6,470 nt of DNA from Rhodospirillaceae bacterium (lineage in GTDB: Bacteria > Pseudomonadota > Alphaproteobacteria > UBA11136), in the NCBI GenBank assembly GCA_018663165.1, contig JABJES010000143.1:1-6470 (forward strand). The letters are read 5' to 3'. Both the position numbers and the translations under genes were made by a program. Of this stretch, positions 1-5,363 are shown piece by piece (the stretch's first letter is position 1; each line of letters starts with the position of its first letter). Below the pieces are notes generated by a model, which did not search any database, was not told where the DNA came from, and saw only the letters and a list, made by a program, of their open reading frames with translations.

Positions 1-618
1 ATAACGCACCGGATCGATGGCTTCATGGGTGGGGCCGCTGGTGACCACGGCCCGGCGGCCCGATAAAGGCGCATCATGGGAAAAATAGGTCTCGATAGCG
101 GCCAGAATCTCCGCTGGTTCAGCCATCCGGCCTTCGCCGGTTTCGCCGCAGGCAAGGTCGCCCTCTCCCGGTCCGACGGTTTTAACGCCGCGCTTTAAAA
201 GCCGCGTCATATTGTCTCTGGTCGCTGGGTGGGTCCACATGGCGGTGTTCATGGCCGGGGCGACGAGGATGTCACTATTTGTCGCAAGGAGCAGGGTGGA
301 GGCCAGATCATCGGCCAGTCCGTTGGCCATCTTGGCAAGGAAATCGGCGCTTGCCGGGGCGACAATGCAGAGATCGGCTTGCCGGGCGAGGCGGATATGG
401 CCCATCTCACTCTCGTCGGTGAGGGAGAAAAGCTGTTCATAGGTTTTTTCGCCGGACAGGGCGGACAGGGTCAAGGGCGTGACGAATTGAGCGCCGCCTT
501 TGGTCAGTACACAGTGCACCTGGGCGCCGGCCATTGTCAGGCGGCGGACGAGATCGGGGCATTTATAGGCGGCAATACCGCCGGTGACGATCAGAAGAAC
601 GCGCTTTCCTGCGAGCAA
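1..618 (-). CDS. coaBC: Bifunctional phosphopantothenoylcysteine decarboxylase / phosphopantothenate-cysteine ligase (CoaBC/Dfp), N-terminal part
   Basis: Coenzyme A biosynthesis, cytoplasmic. The CoaB half joins cysteine to 4'-phosphopantothenate using CTP, and the FMN-dependent CoaC half decarboxylates the product to 4'-phosphopantetheine. The window holds 206 codons, running off the left edge in frame. Visible CoaC features are the GGIAAYK flavoprotein start (residues 13-19), His74 in GHI, VAPASA (86-91), PAMN with Asn124 and a DLACGE loop with Cys157. His, Asn and Cys fall one position from the E. coli catalytic His75, Asn125 and Cys158. The CoaB half begins near residue 190 with SGPTHEAIDPVRY (194-206) at the edge. 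The start is TTG: the frame upstream to the TGA at 673-675 holds no ATG or GTG, and a GGAG lies 7 bases before the TTG. It is downstream of ubiE-ubiB on the same strand, a common alphaproteobacterial order. Identity is secure; the C-terminal half is outside the window. Confidence 0.96.
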   Translation of the reverse strand, partial: MLAGKRVLLIVTGGIAAYKCPDLVRRLTMAGAQVHCVLTKGGAQFVTPLTLSALSGEKTYEQLFSLTDESEMGHIRLARQADLCIVAPASADFLAKMANGLADDLASTLLLATNSDILVAPAMNTAMWTHPATRDNMTRLLKRGVKTVGPGEGDLACGETGEGRMAEPAEILAAIETYFSHDAPLSGRRAVVTSGPTHEAIDPVRY

Positions 619-625
619 GGGGCCA

Positions 626-630
626 CTCCA
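626..630 (-). promoter_or_regulatory. Ribosome binding site of coaBC
   Basis: Read on the minus strand, TGGAG lies 7 bases before the TTG at 618. It supports TTG as the start, since no ATG or GTG exists upstream in frame. The site directly follows the T8 tract of the hairpin at 642-662, and the hairpin loop (CTCCC on the minus strand, 650-654) is complementary to this GGAG. Confidence 0.6.
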
Positions 631-662
631 AAAAAAACCATCGACCCGGGGGAGCCGGGTCG
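630..662 (-). terminator. Terminator-like hairpin plus T8 tract in the coaBC leader
   Basis: On the minus strand a perfect 8-bp GC-rich stem (CGACCCGG at 662-655 pairing with CCGGGTCG at 649-642) encloses a 5-base CTCCC loop. A 4-base spacer and eight Ts (637-630) follow. This is the form of an intrinsic terminator, weakened by the spacer. It may end ubiE-ubiB transcripts. Because it ends only 11 bases before the coaBC start codon, with no room for a promoter after it, it could also act as an attenuator of coaBC. Confidence 0.55.
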
Positions 663-667
663 CAGAG

Positions 668-686
668 ACAACTCAGAAACAGTTGT
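668..686. repeat. Inverted repeat ACAACT-N7-AGTTGT beside the coaBC hairpin
   Basis: A perfect 6-bp inverted repeat (668-673 with 681-686) with a 7-base loop lies 5 bases from the terminator-like hairpin. A second AGTTGT at 707-712 could pair with the same ACAACT at 668-673, so two alternative hairpins are possible in a minus-strand leader RNA. I see no known riboswitch signature. Confidence 0.4.
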
Positions 687-761
687 AGCAATAATTTACG
701 GCTGCCAGTTGTTAATAAACTAGCTTTCATGGCCGTAATTCACAAGAAAAGAAGTGTAGTC

Positions 762-785
762 AGGCCGAGGTTTCCTGTTTGGCCT
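762..785 (-). terminator. Possible weak terminator hairpin at the end of ubiB
   Basis: AGGCC (762-766) pairs with GGCCT (781-785), and an inner AGG (768-770) pairs with CCT (774-776) around a 3-base loop. The hairpin overlaps the ubiB stop codon at 784-786. On the minus strand it is followed by a pyrimidine-rich stretch rather than a clean T run, so terminator function is uncertain. Confidence 0.25.
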
Positions 786-2337
786 AAAGGGTAAAGGCCA
801 GGGTGGCGGCCAGAACGCCAGCAACCAGCCAGGCGATTATTGCGCTTTTGGGTCTGCCGCTCCCTTCGCCGCGCATGGCGCGAACCGTGTCGGGATGGAG
901 CTTTAGCCCCCCCTCGGCGAGACCGGTCAGGGCATGTTCGGCTTGGCGCAGCAGGCTGGGCAAACGCTCAAGCCCGGCGGAAAGCTCTTTTGCCGCCAGC
1001 TTTAGCCGGGCCTCGGGCCCCCGGTTTTCGATCATCCATTGCTCAATCAGGGGGCGCGCCAATTGCCACATATTAACGTCCGGGTTAAGTCGTCGCCCCA
1101 TTCCCTCAGCCAGCAGCATGGTTTTTTGTAGTAACAGGAGTTGAGGCTGGGTTTCCATTTCGAATTCTTCGGTCACCTGGAAAAGCTGGGACAGCAGGCG
1201 CGCCAGGGAAATTTCATGTAAAGGGCGCTCCAGGATGGGTTCGCCGATGGCCCGGCAGGCTTGGGTAAAGGTTTCCTGGGATTGATGGGCGGGGACATAA
1301 CCAGCGCGGAAATGGACCTCGGCGACCCGGGCATAATCGCCGTTAAGAAAGCCGATCAGCATGTCGGCGAGAAAATTGCGGGTCTCGATATCGAGGCGTC
1401 CGGTGATTCCGAAATCGACGGCGGCGATCCGCCCCTGTTTGTCGACAAACAGATTGCCCGGATGCAAATCAGCATGGAAAAAGCCGTCGCGAAAAACCTG
1501 GCGGAAAAAGGCGGCCGATGATTTGGCGAGAATATCGGTGGGATCGAACCCGGCCTCGATTAGCTGGTCACGCTGGTCGATGCGAATGCCCTCGACCCGC
1601 TCAAGGGTAAGAACCCGCCGCCCGGTGCGGATCCAGTCCACTTCGGGGATGACGAAATCCGGGTCGCCCTTGAAATTGGCGGCGAGTTCAGAGGCGGCTG
1701 CGGCCTCAAGGCGCAAATCCATCTCCAGGCGCACTGATTTTTCCAAGGTCTGTACAACCTCGACGGGTTTTAGTCGGCGCAGGGCGGGGCGCAGGATTTC
1801 CAGGGTTTCGGCAAGCCAGGTAAAAAGTTCGATGTCCCGGGCAAAGGCCGCCTCTATTCCTGGGCGCAACACCTTAACCGCCACTTGTGCGCCCTCAGGC
1901 GTCGTGGCGAAATGAACCTGGGCAATTGAGGCCGCCGCTATCGGCTCAGAATCGAAGGAGGCGAAAAGCTCGTCCATCGGCCGCCCGAGCTCTTTCTCGA
2001 TTGAGGCGCGGGCGAGAGCGCTGTCAAAGGGGGGCAGTCGGTCCTGAAGGGCGGAAAGGTCGGCCGTCACTTCCTCGCCGAGAAGGTCCGAGCGGGTCGC
2101 CAGGGCCTGACCGAGCTTGATGAAGCTCGGCCCCATGGCCTGGAGTGCGGCAGCCAGTTTTTCACCCCGGCGCCGACCGGCCATTTTTTTCGCCCCCGGC
2201 CAGGCGGTAAGCCGCAGAGCAAACAACAGTGCTGGGGAGAGACGCAGGCCCTTAAGGGGAAAAAGCGCATCATGGCGGGCCAATGTGCGGGCAATGCCGA
2301 GAAGGCGAGTGATATGACGCAAGCTGGCAAACATCAC
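784..2337 (-). CDS. ubiB: UbiB, ABC1/ADCK-family protein kinase-like ubiquinone biosynthesis protein
   Basis: Membrane-associated atypical kinase-like ATPase of the ABC1/COQ8 family, needed for aerobic ubiquinone biosynthesis. In known homologues it supports the Ubi biosynthetic complex rather than performing a ring-modification step. The 517-residue protein shows, in order, the KxGQ motif (KLGQ, 74-77), the alanine-rich loop AAAS (134-137) that replaces a glycine loop, the lysine of VAVKV (Lys155), the catalytic-loop equivalent HADLHPGN (288-295) and DFG (308-310). A hydrophobic C-terminal helix at about 499-517 fits a membrane anchor; I see one clear segment where E. coli UbiB has two. Length is close to the usual 500-550. 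The start is GTG at 2337, directly followed by ATG at 2334. GGAGG (2347-2351) lies 9 bases before the GTG and 12 before the ATG, so I favour GTG, but the choice changes only one residue. ubiE ends 3 bases upstream, indicating one operon and probable translational coupling. Confidence 0.96.
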   Translation of the reverse strand: MMFASLRHITRLLGIARTLARHDALFPLKGLRLSPALLFALRLTAWPGAKKMAGRRRGEKLAAALQAMGPSFIKLGQALATRSDLLGEEVTADLSALQDRLPPFDSALARASIEKELGRPMDELFASFDSEPIAAASIAQVHFATTPEGAQVAVKVLRPGIEAAFARDIELFTWLAETLEILRPALRRLKPVEVVQTLEKSVRLEMDLRLEAAAASELAANFKGDPDFVIPEVDWIRTGRRVLTLERVEGIRIDQRDQLIEAGFDPTDILAKSSAAFFRQVFRDGFFHADLHPGNLFVDKQGRIAAVDFGITGRLDIETRNFLADMLIGFLNGDYARVAEVHFRAGYVPAHQSQETFTQACRAIGEPILERPLHEISLARLLSQLFQVTEEFEMETQPQLLLLQKTMLLAEGMGRRLNPDVNMWQLARPLIEQWMIENRGPEARLKLAAKELSAGLERLPSLLRQAEHALTGLAEGGLKLHPDTVRAMRGEGSGRPKSAIIAWLVAGVLAATLAFTL

Positions 2338-2340
2338 CTC

Positions 2341-3207
2341 TTAAAGCCTCCAGCCCGAATGAAGGGCGGCGATGCCGCCGGAAAGATTGCGATAGGTGAC
2401 CTGGTCAAACCCCGCCGATGAGACCATAGCGGCGAAAGATGCCTGATCGGGAAAACGGCGGATGCTTTCGGCGAGATAGACGTAAGATTCCCGATCATTG
2501 GCGACCATTTCGCCGAGCGTCGGGAGGACATTAAAGGAATAAAGGTCGTAGAGACGGTCCAGAACCGGCAATACCACATGGCTGAACTCAAGGCATAAAA
2601 AGCGGCCGCCGGGCTTGAGAACACGCCGGGCCTCAGATAACGCCTCGGGGATATGGGTGACGTTACGCAGGCCGAAACCGACCGTATAGGCATCCATGGA
2701 GTTATCGGCAAAAGGCAGCTTTTCGGCATCCCCGCAGGCCCAGCCCAGCCCATGGGCAAGACCCTGAGCGAGACCTTTGTCGAAGGCCCGGTCGCGACCG
2801 GCTTCGATCATTGCCGGGTTGATGTCACAGATTATTGCGGAGCTGCCGCTTGCCGCGCTATCGGCTGCCTTGGCACAACGGGCAAGAAAGCCCCGGGCAA
2901 TATCGCCCGTGCCGCCAGCGACATCGAGCAGGGCCATTCCCGGCTGCGGGGCGAGCCAGTCGAGCAGCGACGATTTCCACAGACGATGGATGCCCATCGA
3001 CATCAGATCGTTCATCAGGTCGTACCGGCCGGCTACTTTTTCGAAGACATTACGTACCAGGCCCGCCTTTTCGTTCTCGCTGACGGTGCGAAAGCCGAAA
3101 TGGGTTGTCGCAGACGCGGAGGCAGAGGCAGACGCAGGCGCGGACTCTGGTGCGTTTGTCGCCGGGGCTTTATTTGCGGCTGTGTTGTTCGGCGATAAAT
3201 CGGTCAT
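2341..3207 (-). CDS. ubiE: UbiE, demethylmenaquinone/2-methoxy-6-polyprenyl-1,4-benzoquinol C-methyltransferase
   Basis: SAM-dependent C-methyltransferase of ubiquinone (and, where present, menaquinone) synthesis. The 288-residue protein has the conserved N-terminal block around YDLMNDLMSMGIHRLWK (62-78), SAM motif I LLDVAGGTGDIA (93-104), the acidic CDINPAM strand end (127-133), GDAEKLPF (159-166), RRVLKPGG (194-201) and the typical C-terminus ALHSGWRL. Two things are unusual: a low-complexity N-terminal tail of about 33 residues with an alternating Ala-Ser run (25-33) before THFGFRTV, and small Ala/Gly/Ser-rich insertions near 112-124 and 145-154. These explain why it is longer than the 251-residue E. 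coli protein. The start is ATG at 3207. The frame stays open further upstream but would then overlap the divergent mutM start. No clear Shine-Dalgarno sequence precedes the ATG. It is first gene of the ubiE-ubiB unit. Confidence 0.95.
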   Translation of the reverse strand: MTDLSPNNTAANKAPATNAPESAPASASASASATTHFGFRTVSENEKAGLVRNVFEKVAGRYDLMNDLMSMGIHRLWKSSLLDWLAPQPGMALLDVAGGTGDIARGFLARCAKAADSAASGSSAIICDINPAMIEAGRDRAFDKGLAQGLAHGLGWACGDAEKLPFADNSMDAYTVGFGLRNVTHIPEALSEARRVLKPGGRFLCLEFSHVVLPVLDRLYDLYSFNVLPTLGEMVANDRESYVYLAESIRRFPDQASFAAMVSSAGFDQVTYRNLSGGIAALHSGWRL

Positions 3208-3283
3208 CGGGGGAAAATAGCCCAGCCATGGGCATTGCGCCAGTATCGTTGCGCCAGCGCCGTGGCGGGGGTAGATTTTCCCG
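3208..3283. promoter_or_regulatory. Divergent ubiE/mutM intergenic region with mirrored leaders and a 9-bp direct repeat
   Basis: These 76 bp must supply transcription and translation signals to ubiE (leftward) and mutM (rightward), unless the promoters lie inside the opposite gene. Both genes are immediately preceded by nearly the same bases, ATTTTCCCGATG for mutM (3275-3286) and ATTTTCCCCCGATG for ubiE (3218-3205, minus strand), forming an imperfect inverted repeat. TTGCGCCAG occurs twice (3235-3243 and 3249-3257), 14 bp apart. No good -35/-10 pair is obvious. Confidence 0.45.
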
Positions 3284-4144
3284 ATGCCTGAATTGCCTGA
3301 AGTCGAGACCGTGCGCCGGGGGCTGGCCCCGTGGATGGAAGGGCAGGTTTTCGCTGCTGTCAAAGTCCGGGTGCCACGCTTGCGCCTTCCCCTGCCCGAT
3401 GATTTGGGACAGCGCCTTACGGGGCGCCGGATCGGGGTATTGGGGCGGCGCGGCAAATATCTGTTGGTGCCCTTTGAAGGGGATGAGGTTCTGGTTGTTC
3501 ATCTCGGCATGTCGGGGCGGATGACCGTCAACCATGAGCCGGAATTTGCGCCTGGTCGTCACGATCATGTGATCTTCGATCTTGCCGGGGGTGAGGGTCA
3601 TCCCTCGACGACACGTATTGTCTATAACGATCCCCGGCGCTTTGGCCTGATGGCGCTCTGCCCGGCGGATCTTCTTGAAACCCACCCCCTGCTGGCCCGT
3701 ATGGGGCCCGAGCCGTTGGACCCGGCCTTTGACGGCGCAATGCTGGAGGGTGCCTTGAAAGGCCGCCGAGGGCCGATCAAGGGGGCGCTTCTCGATCAGT
3801 CGGTGGTTGCCGGGATTGGCAATATTTATGCCTGTGAGGCCCTCTACCGGGCTGGGATTTCACCGCGCCGCAAGGCGATGACGATCGCCGGTGCCCGGGC
3901 CCGGCGACTGGTTGAGGCGCTCAAATCCGTCTTGGAGGACGCCATATCATCGGGGGGCTCATCGTTGAAGGATCACCGCCAGCCCTCGGGTGAGCTGGGA
4001 TATTTCCAGCACAATTTTGCGGTTTACGGGCGGGCCGGTTTGGAATGCCCGGAGTGTACTTGCGAAATTGGCGAAACCGGGGGTATCTCACGCCTCGTTC
4101 AGTCCGGCCGGTCGACCTTCTTCTGTCCTCGACGCCAGCGCTAG
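3284..4144 (+). CDS. mutM: MutM/Fpg, formamidopyrimidine-DNA glycosylase with AP-lyase activity
   Basis: Base-excision repair enzyme that removes 8-oxoguanine and formamidopyrimidines and nicks the resulting abasic site. Start and N-terminus MPELPEVET are certain because the proline after Met is the catalytic nucleophile: Pro2, Glu3 and Lys58 (in RRGKYL) match Pro1, Glu2 and Lys57 of the processed E. coli enzyme. HLGMSGRM (73-80), YNDPRRFG (114-121) and the helix-two-turn-helix segment around DQSVVAGIGNIYACEAL (171-187, Asn180) are present. The C-terminal zinc-finger region keeps Arg276 in QSGRSTFFC but is odd: cysteines are Cys255, Cys258, Cys260 and Cys281, and the protein ends CPRRQR where the family normally has CPxCQR. 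The usual fourth ligand is therefore Arg284, and the spacing between Cys258 and Cys281 is longer than in E. coli. Length (286) is slightly above the usual 270-280. No strong Shine-Dalgarno is seen. The next gene starts 20 bp downstream, suggesting co-transcription. Confidence 0.96.
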   Translation: MPELPEVETVRRGLAPWMEGQVFAAVKVRVPRLRLPLPDDLGQRLTGRRIGVLGRRGKYLLVPFEGDEVLVVHLGMSGRMTVNHEPEFAPGRHDHVIFDLAGGEGHPSTTRIVYNDPRRFGLMALCPADLLETHPLLARMGPEPLDPAFDGAMLEGALKGRRGPIKGALLDQSVVAGIGNIYACEALYRAGISPRRKAMTIAGARARRLVEALKSVLEDAISSGGSSLKDHRQPSGELGYFQHNFAVYGRAGLECPECTCEIGETGGISRLVQSGRSTFFCPRRQR

Positions 4145-4164
4145 GATATGTGCATATAGGGACT

Positions 4165-4608
4165 ATGATTTTGCGCTTAAAACATCTCCTGCGGCCGGTT
4201 TTTTCCGCCATTAATTTTCTGTTTGTGGCCGTCGTTTTCTTCGCTGTGGCTCTTCTCCTGACGCCGGTCTCCGCACTGGCGGGTGGCGAGGATATAGGAG
4301 TGCCAGATGGCGGTGGATTTGTCGCCGGATTCGAGGATCTGCCGCTGATGCCCGGCTTGAAGAATGTGGCTGGCAGTGACATCGTTTTCGATACCCCGGC
4401 AGGCCGCATTATCGAGGCCGAGGCAAGCGGCCAGGTGGCACGGGAAGGGATTCTCGATTTCTATGCCCGTACTCTGCCGCAACTGGGCTGGGAACATTTC
4501 CTTGAGGGCGAATACCGCCGTGAGGGTGAAACCCTGAAGCTGGAAATAGGCGGTGAAAAATCTCCTCAAGGCCCGGTCAGCGTCCATTTTTTCCTCGCCC
4601 CACGCTGA
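4165..4608 (+). CDS. Unrecognised small protein, predicted exported
   Basis: I cannot assign this 147-residue protein to a named family. The N-terminus looks like a classical signal peptide: basic n-region (MILRLKHLLRP), long hydrophobic stretch (about 12-32) and a likely cleavage site after VSALA (residue 39). The mature part of about 108 residues would be periplasmic. It is acidic, has no cysteine and no further membrane segment, and contains the blocks FEDLPLMPGL, FDTPAGRIIEAEASG and FYARTLPQLGW. These read like a compact alpha/beta fold, with helix ILDFYARTLPQLGW followed by strands around YRREGETLKLEI. The start is unsure: ATG at 4165 lies just after AGGGA (4158-4162, spacing only 2), and an in-frame GTG at 4150 would add five residues. 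It lies 20 bp after mutM, 37 bp before the rpsT -35 element and is probably read from the mutM transcript. Codon use resembles its neighbours, so it looks native. Confidence 0.75.
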   Translation: MILRLKHLLRPVFSAINFLFVAVVFFAVALLLTPVSALAGGEDIGVPDGGGFVAGFEDLPLMPGLKNVAGSDIVFDTPAGRIIEAEASGQVAREGILDFYARTLPQLGWEHFLEGEYRREGETLKLEIGGEKSPQGPVSVHFFLAPR

Positions 4609-4645
4609 GGCGCTTTAATTCATCAGGAAAAACGCCTGCTGCGGG

Positions 4646-4674
4646 TTGACGACACGGCTGGGGGGGACTATAAA
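4646..4674 (+). promoter_or_regulatory. Strong sigma70-type promoter of rpsT
   Basis: TTGACG (4646-4651) and TATAAA (4669-4674) are separated by exactly 17 bp, near the consensus for housekeeping sigma factors. The spacer contains a run of seven Gs (4660-4666). Transcription would start near 4681, giving rpsT a leader of about 45 bases. That leader can form a 5-bp stem with one G-U pair (4684-4688 with 4694-4698), of unknown significance. Confidence 0.75.
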
Positions 4675-4727
4675 CCGCGGCTTGGCTCGTTTTGGGCCTG
4701 AAATCACAGTAATCAACGGAAAAGATC

Positions 4728-4991
4728 ATGGCCAATATCCGTTCCGCCAAAAAGCGGACCCGAAAGAGCGAACGTCAGACCCTGGTGAACCGCACCCGTC
4801 GGACCCATATTCGCAGCCTTGTGAAAAGCGTCGAGACGGCCATCGAAGGCGGCGACAAGAAAATCGCCGAAGCGGCCATGAAGGCGGCAGAACCGGAAAT
4901 GGATCGTGGCGTTAGCCGCGGCATCATGCATCGCAATACGGTTTCGCGTAAAATCTCTCGTCTTTCGGCCAGGATCAAGGTTCTCTCGTAA
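4728..4991 (+). CDS. rpsT: 30S ribosomal protein S20
   Basis: Primary 16S rRNA-binding protein of the small ribosomal subunit. The 87-residue sequence has the S20 pattern: basic N-terminus MANIRSAKKRTRKSERQ, NRTRRTHIRSLVK, and the C-terminal MHRNTVSRKISRLSARI. Length is typical (85-90). ATG at 4728 is preceded by CGGAAAAG (4717-4724), a weak but correctly placed Shine-Dalgarno sequence. The gene is monocistronic in appearance, with its own strong promoter at 4646-4674 and an intrinsic terminator at 5013-5037. S20 is autogenously regulated in E. coli; nothing decisive for that is visible here. Its place upstream of dnaA is common in alphaproteobacteria. Confidence 0.98.
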   Translation: MANIRSAKKRTRKSERQTLVNRTRRTHIRSLVKSVETAIEGGDKKIAEAAMKAAEPEMDRGVSRGIMHRNTVSRKISRLSARIKVLS

Positions 4992-5012
4992 GCTTATCCG
5001 GCCTGTTTCGCG

Positions 5013-5037
5013 GCCCCTGGATTTCAGGGGCACTTTT
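5013..5037 (+). terminator. Rho-independent terminator of rpsT
   Basis: GCCCCTG (5013-5019) pairs perfectly with CAGGGGC (5025-5031) across a GATTT loop. AC and then TTTT follow, with a further T run at 5044-5048. It begins 21 bases after the rpsT stop codon. Confidence 0.75.
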
Positions 5038-5052
5038 CAAGAATTTTTGTCC

Positions 5053-5069
5053 AAAATATTTCCCTGTTC
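5053..5069 (+). repeat. AAAATATTT / CCTGTTC repeat, copy 1
   Basis: AAAATATTT (5053-5061) is followed one base later by CCTGTTC (5063-5069). The same two blocks in the same order recur at 5216-5233 with the spacing changed by one base to zero or one depending on how the T run is aligned. The GTTC is also the left arm of GTTC-A-GAAC (5066-5074). Confidence 0.4.
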
Positions 5070-5120
5070 AGAACCCGGACGGGCTCTGTCGTGAGCGGGT
5101 GCCGTCGCCCCCTAATGCGG

Positions 5121-5140
5121 CGGCAAAATATTTTCTGCCG
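5121..5140. repeat. AAAATATTTT element inside a CGGCA/TGCCG inverted repeat, copy 2
   Basis: The 10-bp palindrome AAAATATTTT (5125-5134) sits within a dyad whose arms are CGGCA (5121-5125) and TGCCG (5136-5140). This copy lacks the CCTGTTC block found beside the other two. It could be a protein-binding site or a small hairpin. Confidence 0.4.
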
Positions 5141-5148
5141 TGGCGAGG

Positions 5149-5162
5149 GTGACATCCATCAC
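5149..5162. promoter_or_regulatory. Possible CRP/FNR-family binding site
   Basis: GTGA-N6-TCAC (5149-5152 and 5159-5162) matches the core of the CRP/FNR-type dyad TGTGA-N6-TCACA exactly at the inner four bases of each arm, but not at the outermost base of either arm. It lies about 120-130 bp upstream of the candidate -35 element at 5282. Function is inferred from the motif alone. Confidence 0.3.
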
Positions 5163-5215
5163 TGCCCTTTTGACGCCACCAAGCCACCATCAGTTGTGAG
5201 CAAGAGAAAAATTTA

Positions 5216-5233
5216 AAAATATTTTGCCTGTTC
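5216..5233 (+). repeat. AAAATATTTT / CCTGTTC repeat, copy 3
   Basis: AAAATATTTT (5216-5225) is followed after one G by CCTGTTC (5227-5233), the closest relative of copy 1 at 5053-5069. It marks the left edge of the most AT-rich stretch. Confidence 0.4.
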
Positions 5234-5281
5234 TCCTTACGATCATGTTGCAAGAGTCGGAAGTGCTGGTTAATGTATTTT

Positions 5282-5310
5282 TTGTTGGTCTCGTCGTTGT
5301 AATCTATTAT
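5282..5310 (+). promoter_or_regulatory. Candidate promoter for the rhodanese-dnaA unit
   Basis: TTGTTG (5282-5287) and TATTAT (5305-5310) are spaced 17 bp apart. The -10 matches consensus at five of six positions, the -35 at three. Other elements nearby, TTGACT at 5312-5317 and TATAAA at 5370-5375, lack a partner at proper spacing. In an AT-rich region such matches arise easily, so this is tentative. Confidence 0.35.
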
Positions 5311-5353
5311 TTTGACTAAATTTTTAAACAATTACTTGCGTCCCAAAGTATTC

Positions 5354-5363
5354 GTTCTAGAAC
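5354..5363. repeat. Perfect 10-bp palindrome GTTCTAGAAC
   Basis: GTTCTAGAAC lies 28 bp before the earliest possible rhodanese start. A near copy, GTTC-A-GAAC, is at 5066-5074. It does not match the alphaproteobacterial LexA box, which is a direct repeat (GTTC-N7-GTTC). Possible operator, unproven. Confidence 0.3.

Noticed and set aside
229..723. 164-codon plus-strand open frame
   Set aside because: It is the antisense of coaBC, whose minus-strand translation carries all CoaC motifs; the long frame is a by-product of GC-rich coding sequence.
2653..3198. 181-codon plus-strand open frame over ubiE
   Set aside because: Antisense shadow of the clearly recognised UbiE methyltransferase; its C-terminus is only the complement of the Ala/Ser repeat.
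3208..3456. Longer N-terminus for UbiE reaching into mutM
   Set aside because: The frame is open, but it would overlap the certain mutM start on the other strand, and nothing in the extension resembles UbiE.
4608..4637. AGGCG/CGCCT inverted repeat after the exported-protein gene as a terminator
   Set aside because: The loop would be 20 bases, the stem only 5 bp, and no T run follows it on the plus strand.
5068..5331. 87-codon open frame on the minus strand in the AT-rich region, starting with TTG
   Set aside because: It has no Shine-Dalgarno, a rare start codon, runs from AT-rich into GC-rich sequence with no steady codon use, and would cover the candidate regulatory elements. No recognisable protein.
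5354..5363. LexA/SOS box
   Set aside because: The alphaproteobacterial box is a direct repeat GTTC-N7-GTTC; this is an inverted repeat with a 2-base centre.
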